NCBI GenBank assembly: GCA_016720825.1
Contig: JADKJV010000027.1
Coordinates: 1 to 64,000, forward strand
Direction: 5' to 3'
Source: Chitinophagaceae bacterium
GTDB taxonomy: Bacteria; Bacteroidota; Bacteroidia; Chitinophagales; Chitinophagaceae
DNA length: 64,000 bases
Shown: piece by piece, positions 54,510 to 64,000 of the stretch
Position numbering within the stretch: position 1 is the stretch's first letter
Layout of the letters: every line of letters begins with the position of its first letter
Notes under the pieces: model-generated
Seen by the model: the letters and a program-made list of their open reading frames with translations, nothing else
What the model was told of the DNA's origin: nothing
The model's database searches: none
Made by a program: the position numbers and the translations under genes

Positions 54510-55892
54510 TTAACTAACTGAATTCTTTAATATCCTCATTAACTGCAGGGCAATATTCCCTGCTTTGGTTTCAAAATCAGATTCCGCATAAATACGGATA
54601 ATCGGTTCTGTATTGGAAGTACGAAGGTGTACCCAGTCTGATTCAAATATGATCTTCAATCCATCTTCCGTATTCAGCGGGTAATTGCGGTACTTCTCCA
54701 TGATTTTTGCAAATATGGGTTTCACATCCACACCCTGTGCCAGCTCTATTTTATTTTTTGAAATAAAATAATCAGGATATTGTTTACGCAACGCACTGAT
54801 TGTTTTACCAAATGCAGCCAGGTGACTCAGGAATAAACCAATACCAATAAGTGCATCACGCCCATAATGGAAATCAGGAACGATAATACCGCCATTGCCT
54901 TCACCGCCTATCACAGCATGCACTTCCTTCATTTTCTTCACCACATTCACTTCACCTACCGCAGAAGGATGGTATTCACCCCCTTGCTTTTCTGTAATCT
55001 CTTTCAGCGCTTTCGTGCTGCTCATATTACTTACTGTGTTTCCCTTCTTTTTCCCCAGCACATAATCTGCCACAGCCACCAGCGTATATTCCTCGCCAAA
55101 CATAGTGCCGTCTTCACATACAAAACAAAGCCTGTCCACATCGGGATCCACGGCAATGCCAAGGTCTGCTTTCTGGCGCACCACTTCATTGCTTAATTCA
55201 GTCAGGTGTTCAGGAAGTGGTTCCGGGTTATGTGCGAATTTCCCGTTCACTTCACCATTCAGCACAATCACGTCTTCCACACCCAGGGCTTTCAGTAAAG
55301 CCGGAACATAAATCGCACCGGTAGAATTCACTGCATCCACCACCACTTTGAAATTCCTTTTGGCAATGGCTTTTGCATTGACCAGCGGGTATTTCAATAT
55401 CGCATCAATATGTTTTCCGCCGAACGAATCATCAGCCGTAATGCTGCCCAGTTTATCAACAACGGTAAAACTGAAATCTTCTTTGGCTGCCAGTTCCAGC
55501 ACTTTCGCACCAGTTTCTGCGGAAATAAATTCCCCGTCGTGATTCAGCAGTTTGAGTGCGTTCCATTCTTTGGGATTATGGCTGGCCGTGATAATCACGC
55601 CGCCATCTGCTTTGGCCATTTTCACCGCCATTTCCACCGTGGGTGTGGTGGATAAGCCGAGGTCAATCACTTCAATGCCTAAGCCGCTCAGGGTATTTAC
55701 CACCAGGCTATTCACGAGCGGACCGCTGATGCGGCCATCACGGCCCACCACAATCCGGGTGCTTTTCTTCTTCCCGGCAATTATGGTTCCATAAGCTGCA
55801 GTAAATTTCACTACATCCAGGGGCGTCAGGTTATCGCCGGGCTTTCCCCCGATCGTTCCCCTGATACCCGAAATACTTTTAATCAATGCCAC
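54510..55892 (-). CDS. glmM: Phosphoglucosamine mutase-type enzyme (GlmM/PMM-PGM superfamily)
   Basis: A 460-residue alpha-D-phosphohexomutase. The active-site Ser lies in VIITASHNPKEWNALKL near residue 100; the metal-binding loop is IAVDPDVDRLCFV, the sugar-binding loop GGEGNGGIIVP, and the phosphate-binding C-terminal loop VHLRTSNTEPIIRIYAE. In Bacteroidota this form is used as phosphoglucosamine mutase, giving glucosamine-1-phosphate for peptidoglycan and LPS; phosphomannomutase activity cannot be excluded from sequence. Divergent from a methyltransferase gene. Confidence 0.9.
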   Translation of the reverse strand: MALIKSISGIRGTIGGKPGDNLTPLDVVKFTAAYGTIIAGKKKSTRIVVGRDGRISGPLVNSLVVNTLSGLGIEVIDLGLSTTPTVEMAVKMAKADGGVIITASHNPKEWNALKLLNHDGEFISAETGAKVLELAAKEDFSFTVVDKLGSITADDSFGGKHIDAILKYPLVNAKAIAKRNFKVVVDAVNSTGAIYVPALLKALGVEDVIVLNGEVNGKFAHNPEPLPEHLTELSNEVVRQKADLGIAVDPDVDRLCFVCEDGTMFGEEYTLVAVADYVLGKKKGNTVSNMSSTKALKEITEKQGGEYHPSAVGEVNVVKKMKEVHAVIGGEGNGGIIVPDFHYGRDALIGIGLFLSHLAAFGKTISALRKQYPDYFISKNKIELAQGVDVKPIFAKIMEKYRNYPLNTEDGLKIIFESDWVHLRTSNTEPIIRIYAESDFETKAGNIALQLMRILKNSVS

Positions 55893-56000
55893 GCTACAGT
55901 TTTTTAAGTGCGCAAAAATACGTTATTCGCGGGCAATGGGGTTTAAGCTGGCTAAACCTTGGATTATGTGCATGTTAGCACAAGCCCTATTTTTGCAGGT

Positions 56001-56741
56001 ATGGAAGAAGCGCTTTGGTACAAGGACTGGTTTAATTCCCCTTACTATCACAAACTGTATTTCGAAAGGGATGAACAGGAGGCTGCTTCTTTTATCAGGC
56101 AACTGGTAAACCGGCTGCAACCACCTGCCGGCAGCTATATGCTCGACCTGGCCTGCGGCAAGGGAAGACACAGCAAAACCCTGGCTTCGCTGGGTTACCA
56201 GGTAACAGGCATCGACATCTCACCCGACAGCATTACGTATGCCAAACAATTTGAAAAAGAGAACCTGGAATTTTTTGTACACGACATGCGTCTCCCCTTC
56301 CGTGCTAATTATTTCGATTATGTTTTTAATTTCTTCACCAGCTTCGGGTATTTCAAAACAAGAAGGGAACATGATGCCGCTGTGCGCATGATTGCCGAAA
56401 GCCTGAAGCCGGGCGGGAAAGTGGTGATTGATTTCCTCAATGTGCATTATGCAGAAGAACACCTGCTGCACCAGGAAACACGTACCATCGGAGATACCGT
56501 CTATTCCATCCGGCGCTGGGATGATGAACAGCATTTTTATAAAAAGATAACGGTCACAGATCCTTCGCTCCATCCCTCCATTTCTTACACGGAGAAAGTG
56601 GCCAAATTCAGTTTTGGGGATTTTACTGACATGTTCAGCTTCCAGGGATTACAGGTACAGGATGCGTACGGTGATTACCAGTTCAATCCATACGACACGC
56701 GGAAAACACCTCGCCTGATTATTATTGCTGCTAAAAAATAA
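56001..56741 (+). CDS. Class I SAM-dependent methyltransferase
   Basis: A 246-residue methyltransferase. ATG 56001 (MEEALWYKDWFNSPYYHKLYFERD) is preferred to one 14 codons earlier. Motif I is MLDLACGKGRHSKTLASLG, the acidic motif II GIDISPDSI, then FFVHDMRLPF and LKPGGKVVIDFLN. The substrate is unknown. It converges with the LtaS-like gene, the stops five bases apart. Confidence 0.88.
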   Translation: MEEALWYKDWFNSPYYHKLYFERDEQEAASFIRQLVNRLQPPAGSYMLDLACGKGRHSKTLASLGYQVTGIDISPDSITYAKQFEKENLEFFVHDMRLPFRANYFDYVFNFFTSFGYFKTRREHDAAVRMIAESLKPGGKVVIDFLNVHYAEEHLLHQETRTIGDTVYSIRRWDDEQHFYKKITVTDPSLHPSISYTEKVAKFSFGDFTDMFSFQGLQVQDAYGDYQFNPYDTRKTPRLIIIAAKK

Positions 56742-56746
56742 AGGGA

Positions 56747-58741
56747 TCAGTCGCGCTTATTATTCACCAGCAGGTATTTGGCTGTTTCATAATAAGCCGT
56801 GGTAAATAAGGCCAGGCTCTGCCGGGCTGAATCCTGCTGCGCTTTTGTATATGGCGGTATGCCATTGTGCATGTATGAAATTTGTTCTTCCCCTGAATTG
56901 ATATTACGGGTATAACAGAAATCATCGGTGATCATCCCGATCCGGTCAGCGGTATTCGTAAAAAATGCGTAGTTATTTTTCTTGGCAGGATCCAGCAAGT
57001 CGCGGCCCAGTGTGGTATTCACATAACTCTGGTGCAACAACCCAGCTATGGTGGGCAGGATATCAATTTGCGAAACCACTTCAGTCCTGCGCTGCGGTTC
57101 TAATAAACCGGGTGCATAAAAAAGCAGCGGAACATGTTCATCTGTCAGCCGGAGATCGTTCCACACTGCGGGATACATAGCCGACGCATTGCCTGCCAGA
57201 CCATGATCGCCTACAAATACAAAAATGGTATTCTGGAAATACTGTTCCCGGTTAGCCGATTCGATAAATTTCTGGATGCAGAAATCTTCATAACGGAAGC
57301 AATTGTATTCATCCACTGAACCAAATCCGTATTTTTTCACTTCTTCCTCAGCAGGGAAAAGCCGCACAAATTCTTTTTCATCTTCGGGAATCGTCCGGTT
57401 ATACGGACGGTGATTACCGGATGTCTGGATATAAGCGAAGAACGGTTTGGTGGATTTCTTAAACACTTCATTCGCCTCTTTGAATAAATCCTTGTCGCTG
57501 ATTCCCCATACATTGATCTCCGGGTCCCTGCCCTGGAAATCTTTTCCCGAATGCATCTGCAAACCCTGGATATTCCCAAGCAAACCATCGAAGTTGCTGA
57601 ACTCAGGATCACCACCCAGGAAATAATGTTTATCGTAATCCGTAAAATTATTGACGATGGTATGCTGCTTTACGGCATCCTCATTGCGGCTGGAGAATTT
57701 AAACAACTGGGCATCCGGCGTACCAGATAATATAGCAAACAAAGCCCTGGCCGTGGAGAAATGCGGCGTAAAACATCTTTCAAAAAATATCCCGGTACGG
57801 CTCATGGAATCAAAAAACGGGGTGGTGTTGAGCGGATTGCCCGACATACTGCTTTTATACATGCTGTATGATTCACACTGAACCAACACAATATTGGGTT
57901 TGCTTTCCAGTGCTGTACTGCGCGGGCCTGTTTCCCTGCGGAAACCAAAACGGGTTTTATCAGGCAATTGCATCCATTCTGCCATCACCGGGAAATAACC
58001 CCTGGTTTTACTTTCACTGAATTCAGTATTCCTTTTACTCAGTGTGGCGAAAAAATTCTGCAGCGGGTTGATGGCGAGATAAGATTTGAAACTGTTGTGA
58101 AACTTGAAACTGTCATCCCGGGTTAACGGTGTTGAGCGCAGACTGCCCCAGCAAAAGAAAAACAACACGATGGCTGAGACAATAAAATATTTCCTGTTAT
58201 ACGGTATCCCCTTTCCATCAGTCTGGTTGATTACCTGCCAGTGGCTCCGGTGATACATCCATCGGAAAAACAAAACACCTACAACCAGCCCGAGTATCAT
58301 CAGGAACATCGGGTAAGTCTGGAACATCATTTTGAGTGAAATACCCGGATCTTCCACAAAATTCATCGCGCCGGCATCCAGCGGGGTCTGGTTATATGAA
58401 TAGCTGCCAAATCCTGCACCAAAGAAAACGAAGATGATAAAGGTGATGATGGCGAGGTACCAGGTCCACCATTTCTTATTTCTTGCAGAATAAAAAGGGG
58501 AACATTTGGGCGTGAGGCTGAACAAGACCACCGGCAGCAGGAAAAATGAAATCCAGCGGAGATCATACCGGATACCCATGCCAAAAGAAGGGATGGCCTC
58601 CCAGAAGGAGACATGCACATGCTCACTGTTCCTGAATGCCAGGTACATAGCCAGCCTGTTGGCGGTAAAAATCAGCAGGAAGATCACCAGCAGGTTGATC
58701 ACCCAGCGGATGGTCTTCGGTATTTTCAGTTTATCAAGCAT
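56747..58741 (-). CDS. LTA synthase-family membrane sulfatase-like protein
   Basis: A 664-residue protein from ATG 58741 (MLDKLKIPKTIRWVINLL; a start 27 codons earlier is possible). Five N-terminal membrane helices precede a periplasmic domain of the LtaS/OpgB/MdoB sulfatase type: NIVLVQCESYSMYKSS, the nucleophile Thr in FTPHFSTARALFAILSG, FFAYIQTSGNHRPYN and FVFVGDHGLAGNAS. Gram-positive LtaS polymerises glycerol-phosphate; this phylum has no lipoteichoic acid, so the phospho-group donor and acceptor are unknown. It is divergent from a PAP2 phosphatase gene. Confidence 0.88.
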   Translation of the reverse strand: MLDKLKIPKTIRWVINLLVIFLLIFTANRLAMYLAFRNSEHVHVSFWEAIPSFGMGIRYDLRWISFFLLPVVLFSLTPKCSPFYSARNKKWWTWYLAIITFIIFVFFGAGFGSYSYNQTPLDAGAMNFVEDPGISLKMMFQTYPMFLMILGLVVGVLFFRWMYHRSHWQVINQTDGKGIPYNRKYFIVSAIVLFFFCWGSLRSTPLTRDDSFKFHNSFKSYLAINPLQNFFATLSKRNTEFSESKTRGYFPVMAEWMQLPDKTRFGFRRETGPRSTALESKPNIVLVQCESYSMYKSSMSGNPLNTTPFFDSMSRTGIFFERCFTPHFSTARALFAILSGTPDAQLFKFSSRNEDAVKQHTIVNNFTDYDKHYFLGGDPEFSNFDGLLGNIQGLQMHSGKDFQGRDPEINVWGISDKDLFKEANEVFKKSTKPFFAYIQTSGNHRPYNRTIPEDEKEFVRLFPAEEEVKKYGFGSVDEYNCFRYEDFCIQKFIESANREQYFQNTIFVFVGDHGLAGNASAMYPAVWNDLRLTDEHVPLLFYAPGLLEPQRRTEVVSQIDILPTIAGLLHQSYVNTTLGRDLLDPAKKNNYAFFTNTADRIGMITDDFCYTRNINSGEEQISYMHNGIPPYTKAQQDSARQSLALFTTAYYETAKYLLVNNKRD

Positions 58742-58858
58742 GAGCCTTCTGCGAATAAACGCAAAAAAACAGTATTTATCCGGAAACTTGAAAAGCTGGG
58801 CAGTTATTAGGGTTTCTTTCACCCTTTCTTTTGGCCCTCATGGACTATTTTTGCCGGG

Positions 58859-59467
58859 ATGCCCTTTTTACTCTCCATCTGGCAAACGCTCGAAAACTGG
58901 GACCAGGCTGTTTTCAAACTGGTGAATACCGGTATGGCCAATCCATTTTTCGACACGGTCATGCCTTATTTGCGAAACGGTTTGTTCTGGGCTCCGCTTT
59001 ATTTGTTTGTGCTGTTGCTGGTTTTATACAATTACCACTGGAAAGGGGTTTGGTGGGTCGTTTTATTCCTGTCAACCGTAGCCCTCACAGATATGACCGG
59101 CACATACGTTTTCAAGCATGTTGTTGAACGGATTCGCCCCTGTAATGATCCGGAATTTGCAGGCCAGGTGAGGCTGGTATTAAAGCAATGTGCTGGCGGT
59201 TACAGTTTTATTTCCAATCATGCAGCCAATCATTTCGGCATGGCGGTTTTCTTCCTGATTACCCTGCGCCACCAGCTGAAAACCTGGGCCTGGCTGGCCC
59301 TGGCCTGGGCTTCAGTGATTGTATTTGCACAAGTCTATGTAGGAGTTCATTATCCTTCTGATATTTTAGCAGGTGCCCTCGTGGGAACGGCCTATGGCAT
59401 CACTACGGGCACGCTTTTCAATAAGCGGTTCGGATTTGCTATCTTCACGCATCAACCTACGGTTTAA
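58859..59467 (+). CDS. PAP2-family membrane phosphatase
   Basis: A 202-residue integral membrane phosphatase with six helices. The three signature motifs are KHVVERIRP, GGYSFISNHAANHFG (active-site His in SNH) and VYVGVHYPSDILAGAL. The likely substrates are undecaprenyl diphosphate or phosphatidic-type lipids. TATTTTTG at 58846-58853 lies 13 bases or less ahead of the start and could be a -7 box with a short leader. Its stop abuts the next gene's ATG. Confidence 0.9.
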   Translation: MPFLLSIWQTLENWDQAVFKLVNTGMANPFFDTVMPYLRNGLFWAPLYLFVLLLVLYNYHWKGVWWVVLFLSTVALTDMTGTYVFKHVVERIRPCNDPEFAGQVRLVLKQCAGGYSFISNHAANHFGMAVFFLITLRHQLKTWAWLALAWASVIVFAQVYVGVHYPSDILAGALVGTAYGITTGTLFNKRFGFAIFTHQPTV

Positions 59468-60762
59468 ATGGAGATTTTTATACTGCTCGCGCTGATTCTG
59501 ATTAATGGGTTATTTGTGATGTCTGAAATCGCCCTTGTTTCAGCGCGGAAATCAAGGCTTGAGCACCAGGCGGAAAAAGGTGATATCAAAGCGAGAAGAG
59601 CCCTTGAACTTTCACACAACCCGGAAATCTTCCTTTCAGCAGCCCAAATCGGAATTACACTGATTGCCATCCTGACGGGTGTGTATTCCGGCGAAAGATT
59701 CGGCCGTTACCTGGAACCACATGTTGAAAAGATAGATCTTTTCAGACCCTATGCCCATACCATTTCAACAACGATTGTTGTAATCATTGTTACTTTTCTG
59801 TCAATTATTTTTGGTGAGCTGATCCCCAAGCAAATCGGGTTGCTGCGTGCTGAACGCATTGCCAAATTAGTAGCCGGCCCGATGAACGTCTTTGCCAAGT
59901 TCACACATCCGATCGTATGGCTGCTGAATAAAATCAGCCATTTGTTCTTCCGCCTGTTCAATATCAAAAGATCAAAAGACGATGCTATAACTGAGGAAGA
60001 GATCAAAACCCTGATTACTGAAGGCACTGAAGCGGGAACGATTGATGAAGCTGAACAGGAAATCATTGAACGCGTATTCCACCTGGGCGACCGCAATATC
60101 ACTTCACTGATGACACACCGGAGTGATATCATTTGGTTTGGTATAGATGACAATGAAGATAAAATCAAACAGAAAATATTCAACGAGCCGCATTCCACCT
60201 ATCCCATTTGTGACGGCAGCATAGACCATATTAAAGGCGTTGTTTCAATTAAAGATCTTTATATCAGTCCCGACAGCACCCTGTTTAAGGAAATCATGCA
60301 GCCCGCATTATTCATTCCTGAGAATAATTCACCTTACCAGGTGCTGGAAAAATTCAAGGAATCTAAAATCCATGCGGCATTTATCGTGGATGAATACGGA
60401 AGCATTCTCGGGTTAATCACACTGAATGATATCCTGGAAGCGATTGTTGGCGATATTCCCCAGCCGGATGTGGAAGATTATGAAATTGTGGAAAGACCTG
60501 ATGGCAGCTACCTCGTGGATGCCCAGATTCCTTTTACGATTTCCTCACCCGTTTTGAAAAAACGGAATGGATGAATGAAGGGGAACACGACTTTGACACA
60601 CTGGCCGGTTTCATACTGCATGAACTGGAACGCATACCCCGGGCCGGCGAAAAACTGGACTGGAATGGTTTCCGGTTTGAAATCATGGACATGGATGGCC
60701 ACCGGATTGACAAACTGCTGGTGCAGTTAAGTGAGAAGCTCAAAGAAGAAATGGAAGATTAA
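59468..60762 (+). CDS. HlyC/CorC (CNNM-CBS) family transporter (one frameshift)
   Basis: About 430 residues after repair. An N-terminal DUF21 membrane domain (FILLALILINGLFVMSEIALVSARKSRL and IIFGELIPKQIGLLRAERIA) is followed by two CBS domains (ITSLMTHRSDIIWF and IHAAFIVDEYGSILGLITLNDILEAIVGD) and a CorC_HlyC C-terminal domain (DTLAGFILHELERIPRAGE, FRFEIMDMDGHRID). Such proteins are linked to Mg or Co efflux, not to haemolysis. The frame breaks near 60537 at a T run; one T gives QIPFYDFLTRFEKTEW. It directly follows the PAP2 gene. Confidence 0.9.
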
Positions 60763-60767
60763 AAAAT

Positions 60768-60785
60768 CCATATATTGATATATGG
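60768..60785 (+). promoter_or_regulatory. Inverted repeat covering the lanB start codon
   Basis: CCATATAT-TG-ATATATGG is a perfect 8-base inverted repeat with a two-base spacer, and the ATG of lanB (60782-60784) lies in its right arm. It could be an operator or an RNA hairpin that hides the start codon. Confidence 0.5.
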
Positions 60786-63700
60786 CCAGCCAGTTAACCG
60801 CAACCGATAATAAAAAACTCCCTTACCGGTTTTCAGGGAAACTGGTATTACGCACTCCCCTTTGGCCTTTACCTGATCATACGGCACTGTTAAGCCCGGA
60901 TGAAATATTCGGGATTCCTCAATTCAAAGAAGCACTTTGGCTGGCTTCACCCGGGTTGTATGAAGAATGCATGCGTTGGCAGGATGGTCTCATAAAAGAA
61001 CCCAGGGAATTACGAAAACTTCACGCCTCTCTGATAAAGTATTTCCTGAGGATGAGTTACCGATGCACGCCTTTCGGGTTATTTTCTGCTACTGGTTTTT
61101 TATCCTGGGGCTCTGCACAAGAACCCGTGATACTGGATCCGGCCAGTTGGCAGCGGAATACCCGTCTTGATATGCATTTTCTTTGCTCGCTTTCTACAAA
61201 ATTGGAAACTATTCCTGCCATCAGAAGCAGATTATTGTTTTTTCCCAACTCCAGTTTATACAGATTAGGGCAGGAAATCCGATATGTTGAATACAAGTAC
61301 GAGCAAGGTAAAAGAATTTACCAGATAAGCGCTGCAGCAAAAGTGATTACCTGGAACAACTTTTAACGATCGCTCAAAATGGAATTACAATCAGCCAGGC
61401 GGTGAATTCTTTGCTCACACCAGACACAACACAAGAAGAACTTTTTTCCTTTATAGATGACGTTATCAGTTCCCAAATACTGGTTTCAGAACTGGAACCG
61501 GCAGTTACTGGTGCCGATTTCAGTACTCAGATTTTGTCTGTACTTGAAAAAATCAATCAGCCTGCAGATCCTGTTATTGAGAAATATATAGACACACTGA
61601 AAAAAACAAATCAGCTCATCCGTGAAATTGATGATGCCCATACAGTAAGCCCGGAAACTTATAATCAAGTATGCCGGTTACTTGCTGAAACTGATGTGGA
61701 ATTTGAACCCGGGAAAATATTCCAGGCAGATGCTTACCGGGATCCCGTTAGTGGTGGTCCTTCGGCATTATACCAGGAGGACCTGAAAGCAGCCATCCTG
61801 TTTTTACAACAAATCAATCCGCCCCGTGATAATCCGTATCTGACAGCTTTTACAAAGAAGTTTAACGCCCGTTTTGAAGGGCAGGAAATTCCATTACTGC
61901 AGGCATTGGATACAGAAACAGGAATCCCGTACGGAGATCATAAAAGTCCTGATCCTGCCCCGTTGAAAGATGATCTGGTACTACCGGAAACCGGCAGGGA
62001 ACTCCGGGTAACAATGCCTGAATCAGAGCTGGCGCTTTTCCGATTGCTTCTAAAGGGGATACATGAAAATAAATATGAGCTGGAGTTAAAACAGGAAGAT
62101 TTCCCTGTTTTTGAGCCACCGGCAGGAATCTGGGCACCTTCACACTCGGTCATGTTCCGGATTACAGATAACGAAGAAAGGCCTGTATACCTGGAGATGT
62201 GCGGGAACTGCAGTGCCAACAGCCTGCTGAGCCGCTTTGCTGGGAGCCACCAGGGTATTGCAAAAGAAGTTATGGGAATTGCGCAGGAAGAAGAACACCT
62301 GAATAATGAAATTATTTTTGCAGAGATCATCCACCTCCCTGAAAACCGTGTTGGAAATATATTACTGCGGCCGGCATCCAGGAAATACGAGATTCCCTAT
62401 CTGGGTGCATCTTCAGTGAAAACAGCATTTACATTGCCGGCAGATGATTTATTTCTTAAAGCGGCAGGAGGAAAACTCTTTTTATATTCAAAGCGGTTGC
62501 AAAAAAGGATTGTCCCGCGACTAAGTGCCGCCCATTACTTTGGAAATCATTCATTACCTGTGTATCATTTTCTATGCGATATGCAGGCACAGGGTCAGCA
62601 AAACAGTTATTCATTTACCTGGGGAAATTTGTCAGGCATGTTCCCGTTTTTACCCCGGGTTGTGTTCGGGAAAGTTATTCTTCATGCAGCCAGCTGGCAG
62701 CTGGATAGCGGGGAAATCAGCAGGCTTGTGAAATTATTGCGGGAGGAAAATAAAACAGGTTTCCTTAACTGGTTAAAACAAAGGAAAATCCCTGATCAAT
62801 TCTTTTTGGCTGAAGGTGATAATGAATTACCAGTTGATATCCGGAACCCATATTCCCTGCTTGCATTCTCAGATGCAATTCTTGAAAAAAAACACTGCAT
62901 GTTGAGGGAAATGTTTTTGCCGGGTCAGCATATCTGCGGGCAGGAAGGACAGTTATATAATGGCCAGTACCTGGCCACGCTCCTGCTTGAACACAGCAGT
63001 TATAACGGAGAACTGATGAACAGGTACGCGCCTGCAGTTGTTATGCAGAACAGAAGTTTTCCGCCGGGATCGGAATGGTTGTATTTAAAAATTTACTGCG
63101 GTATAAAAACAGCAGAAGAAATCCTGCAGCACCAGGCTGGCCCTTTCATTCATGACATGATGAAACAGGGCCTGATAAAGAATTGGTTTTTTATCCGCTA
63201 TTTCGATACGGATTTCCACCTGAGGCTGCGCATTCAATTAAAAAGCGCGGCCCAATATGCTGAAATACTGAATGGACTTTCATCGCTGCTGACACCCCTG
63301 TTAACTGAAAATTTGGTTTCCGGCTGGCAAATTGACACTTACCACCGTGAACTGGAACGATATGGCCCGGAGCTGATTGAAGAAACAGAAACACTCTTTA
63401 CGCTGGATAGCCAGCTGAAACTGGCATTCCTTGACATTACAGAAGGCGATAAGCGGGAACAGGTTAGATGGTTATTTGGGTTGAAAAATGCAGACTGGTT
63501 AATGGATTGCCTGGGTTTTGATTCAACGCAAAAGGAAAATATGGCTGCAGCACTGAAGGAATCTTTTGCTGCTGAATTTCATATGAATAAGTTTTTAGGG
63601 CAGCAGATCAATCAACGGTTCTCCCAGTTCCGGTCATCCATTGAAATTGCATTTGGCATCCGCACAGGCCTTGATTTACTTAGTGAATTTTATCCCGTGT

Positions 63701-63920
63701 TTAACGCATTTGAACCGGCATTTCGTGAACTTGGAACAAGGATCAGGAAGAAGCTTGAAGCCCAATATCCGGAAAACACTTCGTCATACATTGGAAGTTG
63801 CATCCACATGATGCTGAACAGGCTGTTTGTGTCAGACCCCCGTATCCAGGAAATGGTGCTCTATGAATTTCTTCACAAAGTTTACCAGGCAAAAAACACC
63901 GGGGAACCGGGCATATATAA
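60782..63920 (+). CDS. Lantibiotic dehydratase (LanB, class I lanthipeptide; two frameshifts)
   Basis: About 1045 residues after repair: a full-length class I lanthipeptide dehydratase that glutamylates Ser/Thr using glutamyl-tRNA and then eliminates glutamate. The N-terminal domain has FRLSGKLVLRTP-like FSGKLVLRTPLWPLPD and MSYRCTPFGLFSATGF, the classic RxTPFGLFS motif. The C-terminal SpaB_C part has WLYLKIYCGIK, WFFIRYFDTDFHLRLRIQ and DTYHRELERYG. The frame breaks near 61340 (an A run; one A gives AAAKSDYLEQLL) and near 63892 (six A; one more gives a natural end AKKHRGTGHI at 63920, right at a terminator hairpin). Unrepaired, the frame stays open to the window end. The precursor and LanC genes must lie to the right. 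Confidence 0.9.
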
Positions 63921-63963
63921 TTATACCTGCATTCCGACGGTATGGAAGGAAGCAGGTATAATT
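63919..63963 (+). terminator. Hairpin after lanB
   Basis: AATTATACCTGC (63919-63930) and GCAGGTATAATT (63952-63963) form a perfect 12-base-pair stem with a 21-base loop. It begins at the proposed lanB stop, supporting the end at 63920. Confidence 0.7.
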
Positions 63964-64000
63964 AATACATTTTCATTAATGTCCGGGAATGAAAATCGGG

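Noticed and set aside
60571..60781. Lanthipeptide precursor gene directly ahead of lanB
   Set aside because: This span is the C-terminal part of the CorC/HlyC-like protein and leaves only 19 bases before lanB.

Overview
The window is a chromosomal stretch from a Bacteroidota bacterium, most likely of the Chitinophagaceae or a close relative. The evidence is type IX secretion (a PorQ-like gene and secreted enzymes with sorting-domain style C-termini), promoter-like TAnnTTTG elements with TTTG about 19-21 bases upstream, absence of Shine-Dalgarno sequences, the parA-parB-DUF5683-dapB gene order, an alpha-oxoamine synthase of the sphingolipid-forming type, BlaI/M56 pairs, TPR histidine kinases, and word-like palindromic repeats between genes. 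I see no rRNA, tRNA, CRISPR, transposase or prophage genes.

Layout. 1-4132: a large secreted BNR/P-domain protein running off the left edge. 4749-7091: a LuxE-like acyl-protein synthetase, a lipoprotein and a UbiA-like membrane protein. 7119-13423: an M42 aminopeptidase, a 51-residue membrane microprotein, a kinase-like/methyltransferase fusion, two tandem membrane alkaline-phosphatase-superfamily proteins and a PIG-L deacetylase; this is the most system-like unknown block. 13424-20473: porQ, lon, two outer-membrane proteins and a metallophosphoesterase. 20612-26471: parA, parB, DUF5683, dapB, then a TPR/histidine-kinase pair of genes and a NarL-type regulator. 26723-33631: a sortilin-like BNR protein, the alpha-oxoamine synthase and a DPP-IV peptidase. 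33632-39536: an unusual regulatory interval, ubiX, an ECF sigma factor with its membrane partner, an MFS transporter with two paralogous small membrane proteins, and a SnoaL-like lipoprotein. 39656-45751: an intact TPR histidine kinase facing its regulator, a CocE-type hydrolase and an MtfA-like peptidase. 45796-55892: a secreted M36 peptidase, aconitase, PspC, M56/BlaI, cysteine desulfurase and GlmM. 56001-60762: a methyltransferase, an LtaS-like protein, a PAP2 phosphatase and a CorC/HlyC-like protein. 60782-63920: a lanthipeptide dehydratase (LanB) that probably opens a RiPP cluster beyond the right edge.

Sequence quality matters here. About thirteen places show an otherwise conserved protein broken by a frameshift, and every one is repaired by inserting a single base, mostly in a homopolymer. 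That pattern points to residual single-base deletions in a long-read consensus rather than real pseudogenes, so I annotate these as whole genes and describe each break.

The most distinctive regulatory sites are twin TACGAA-N3-TTCGTA operators over the blaI promoter, a perfect 22-base LacI-type palindrome ahead of ubiX, a hairpin that covers the lanB start codon, and several families of long imperfect palindromes built from short repeated words.
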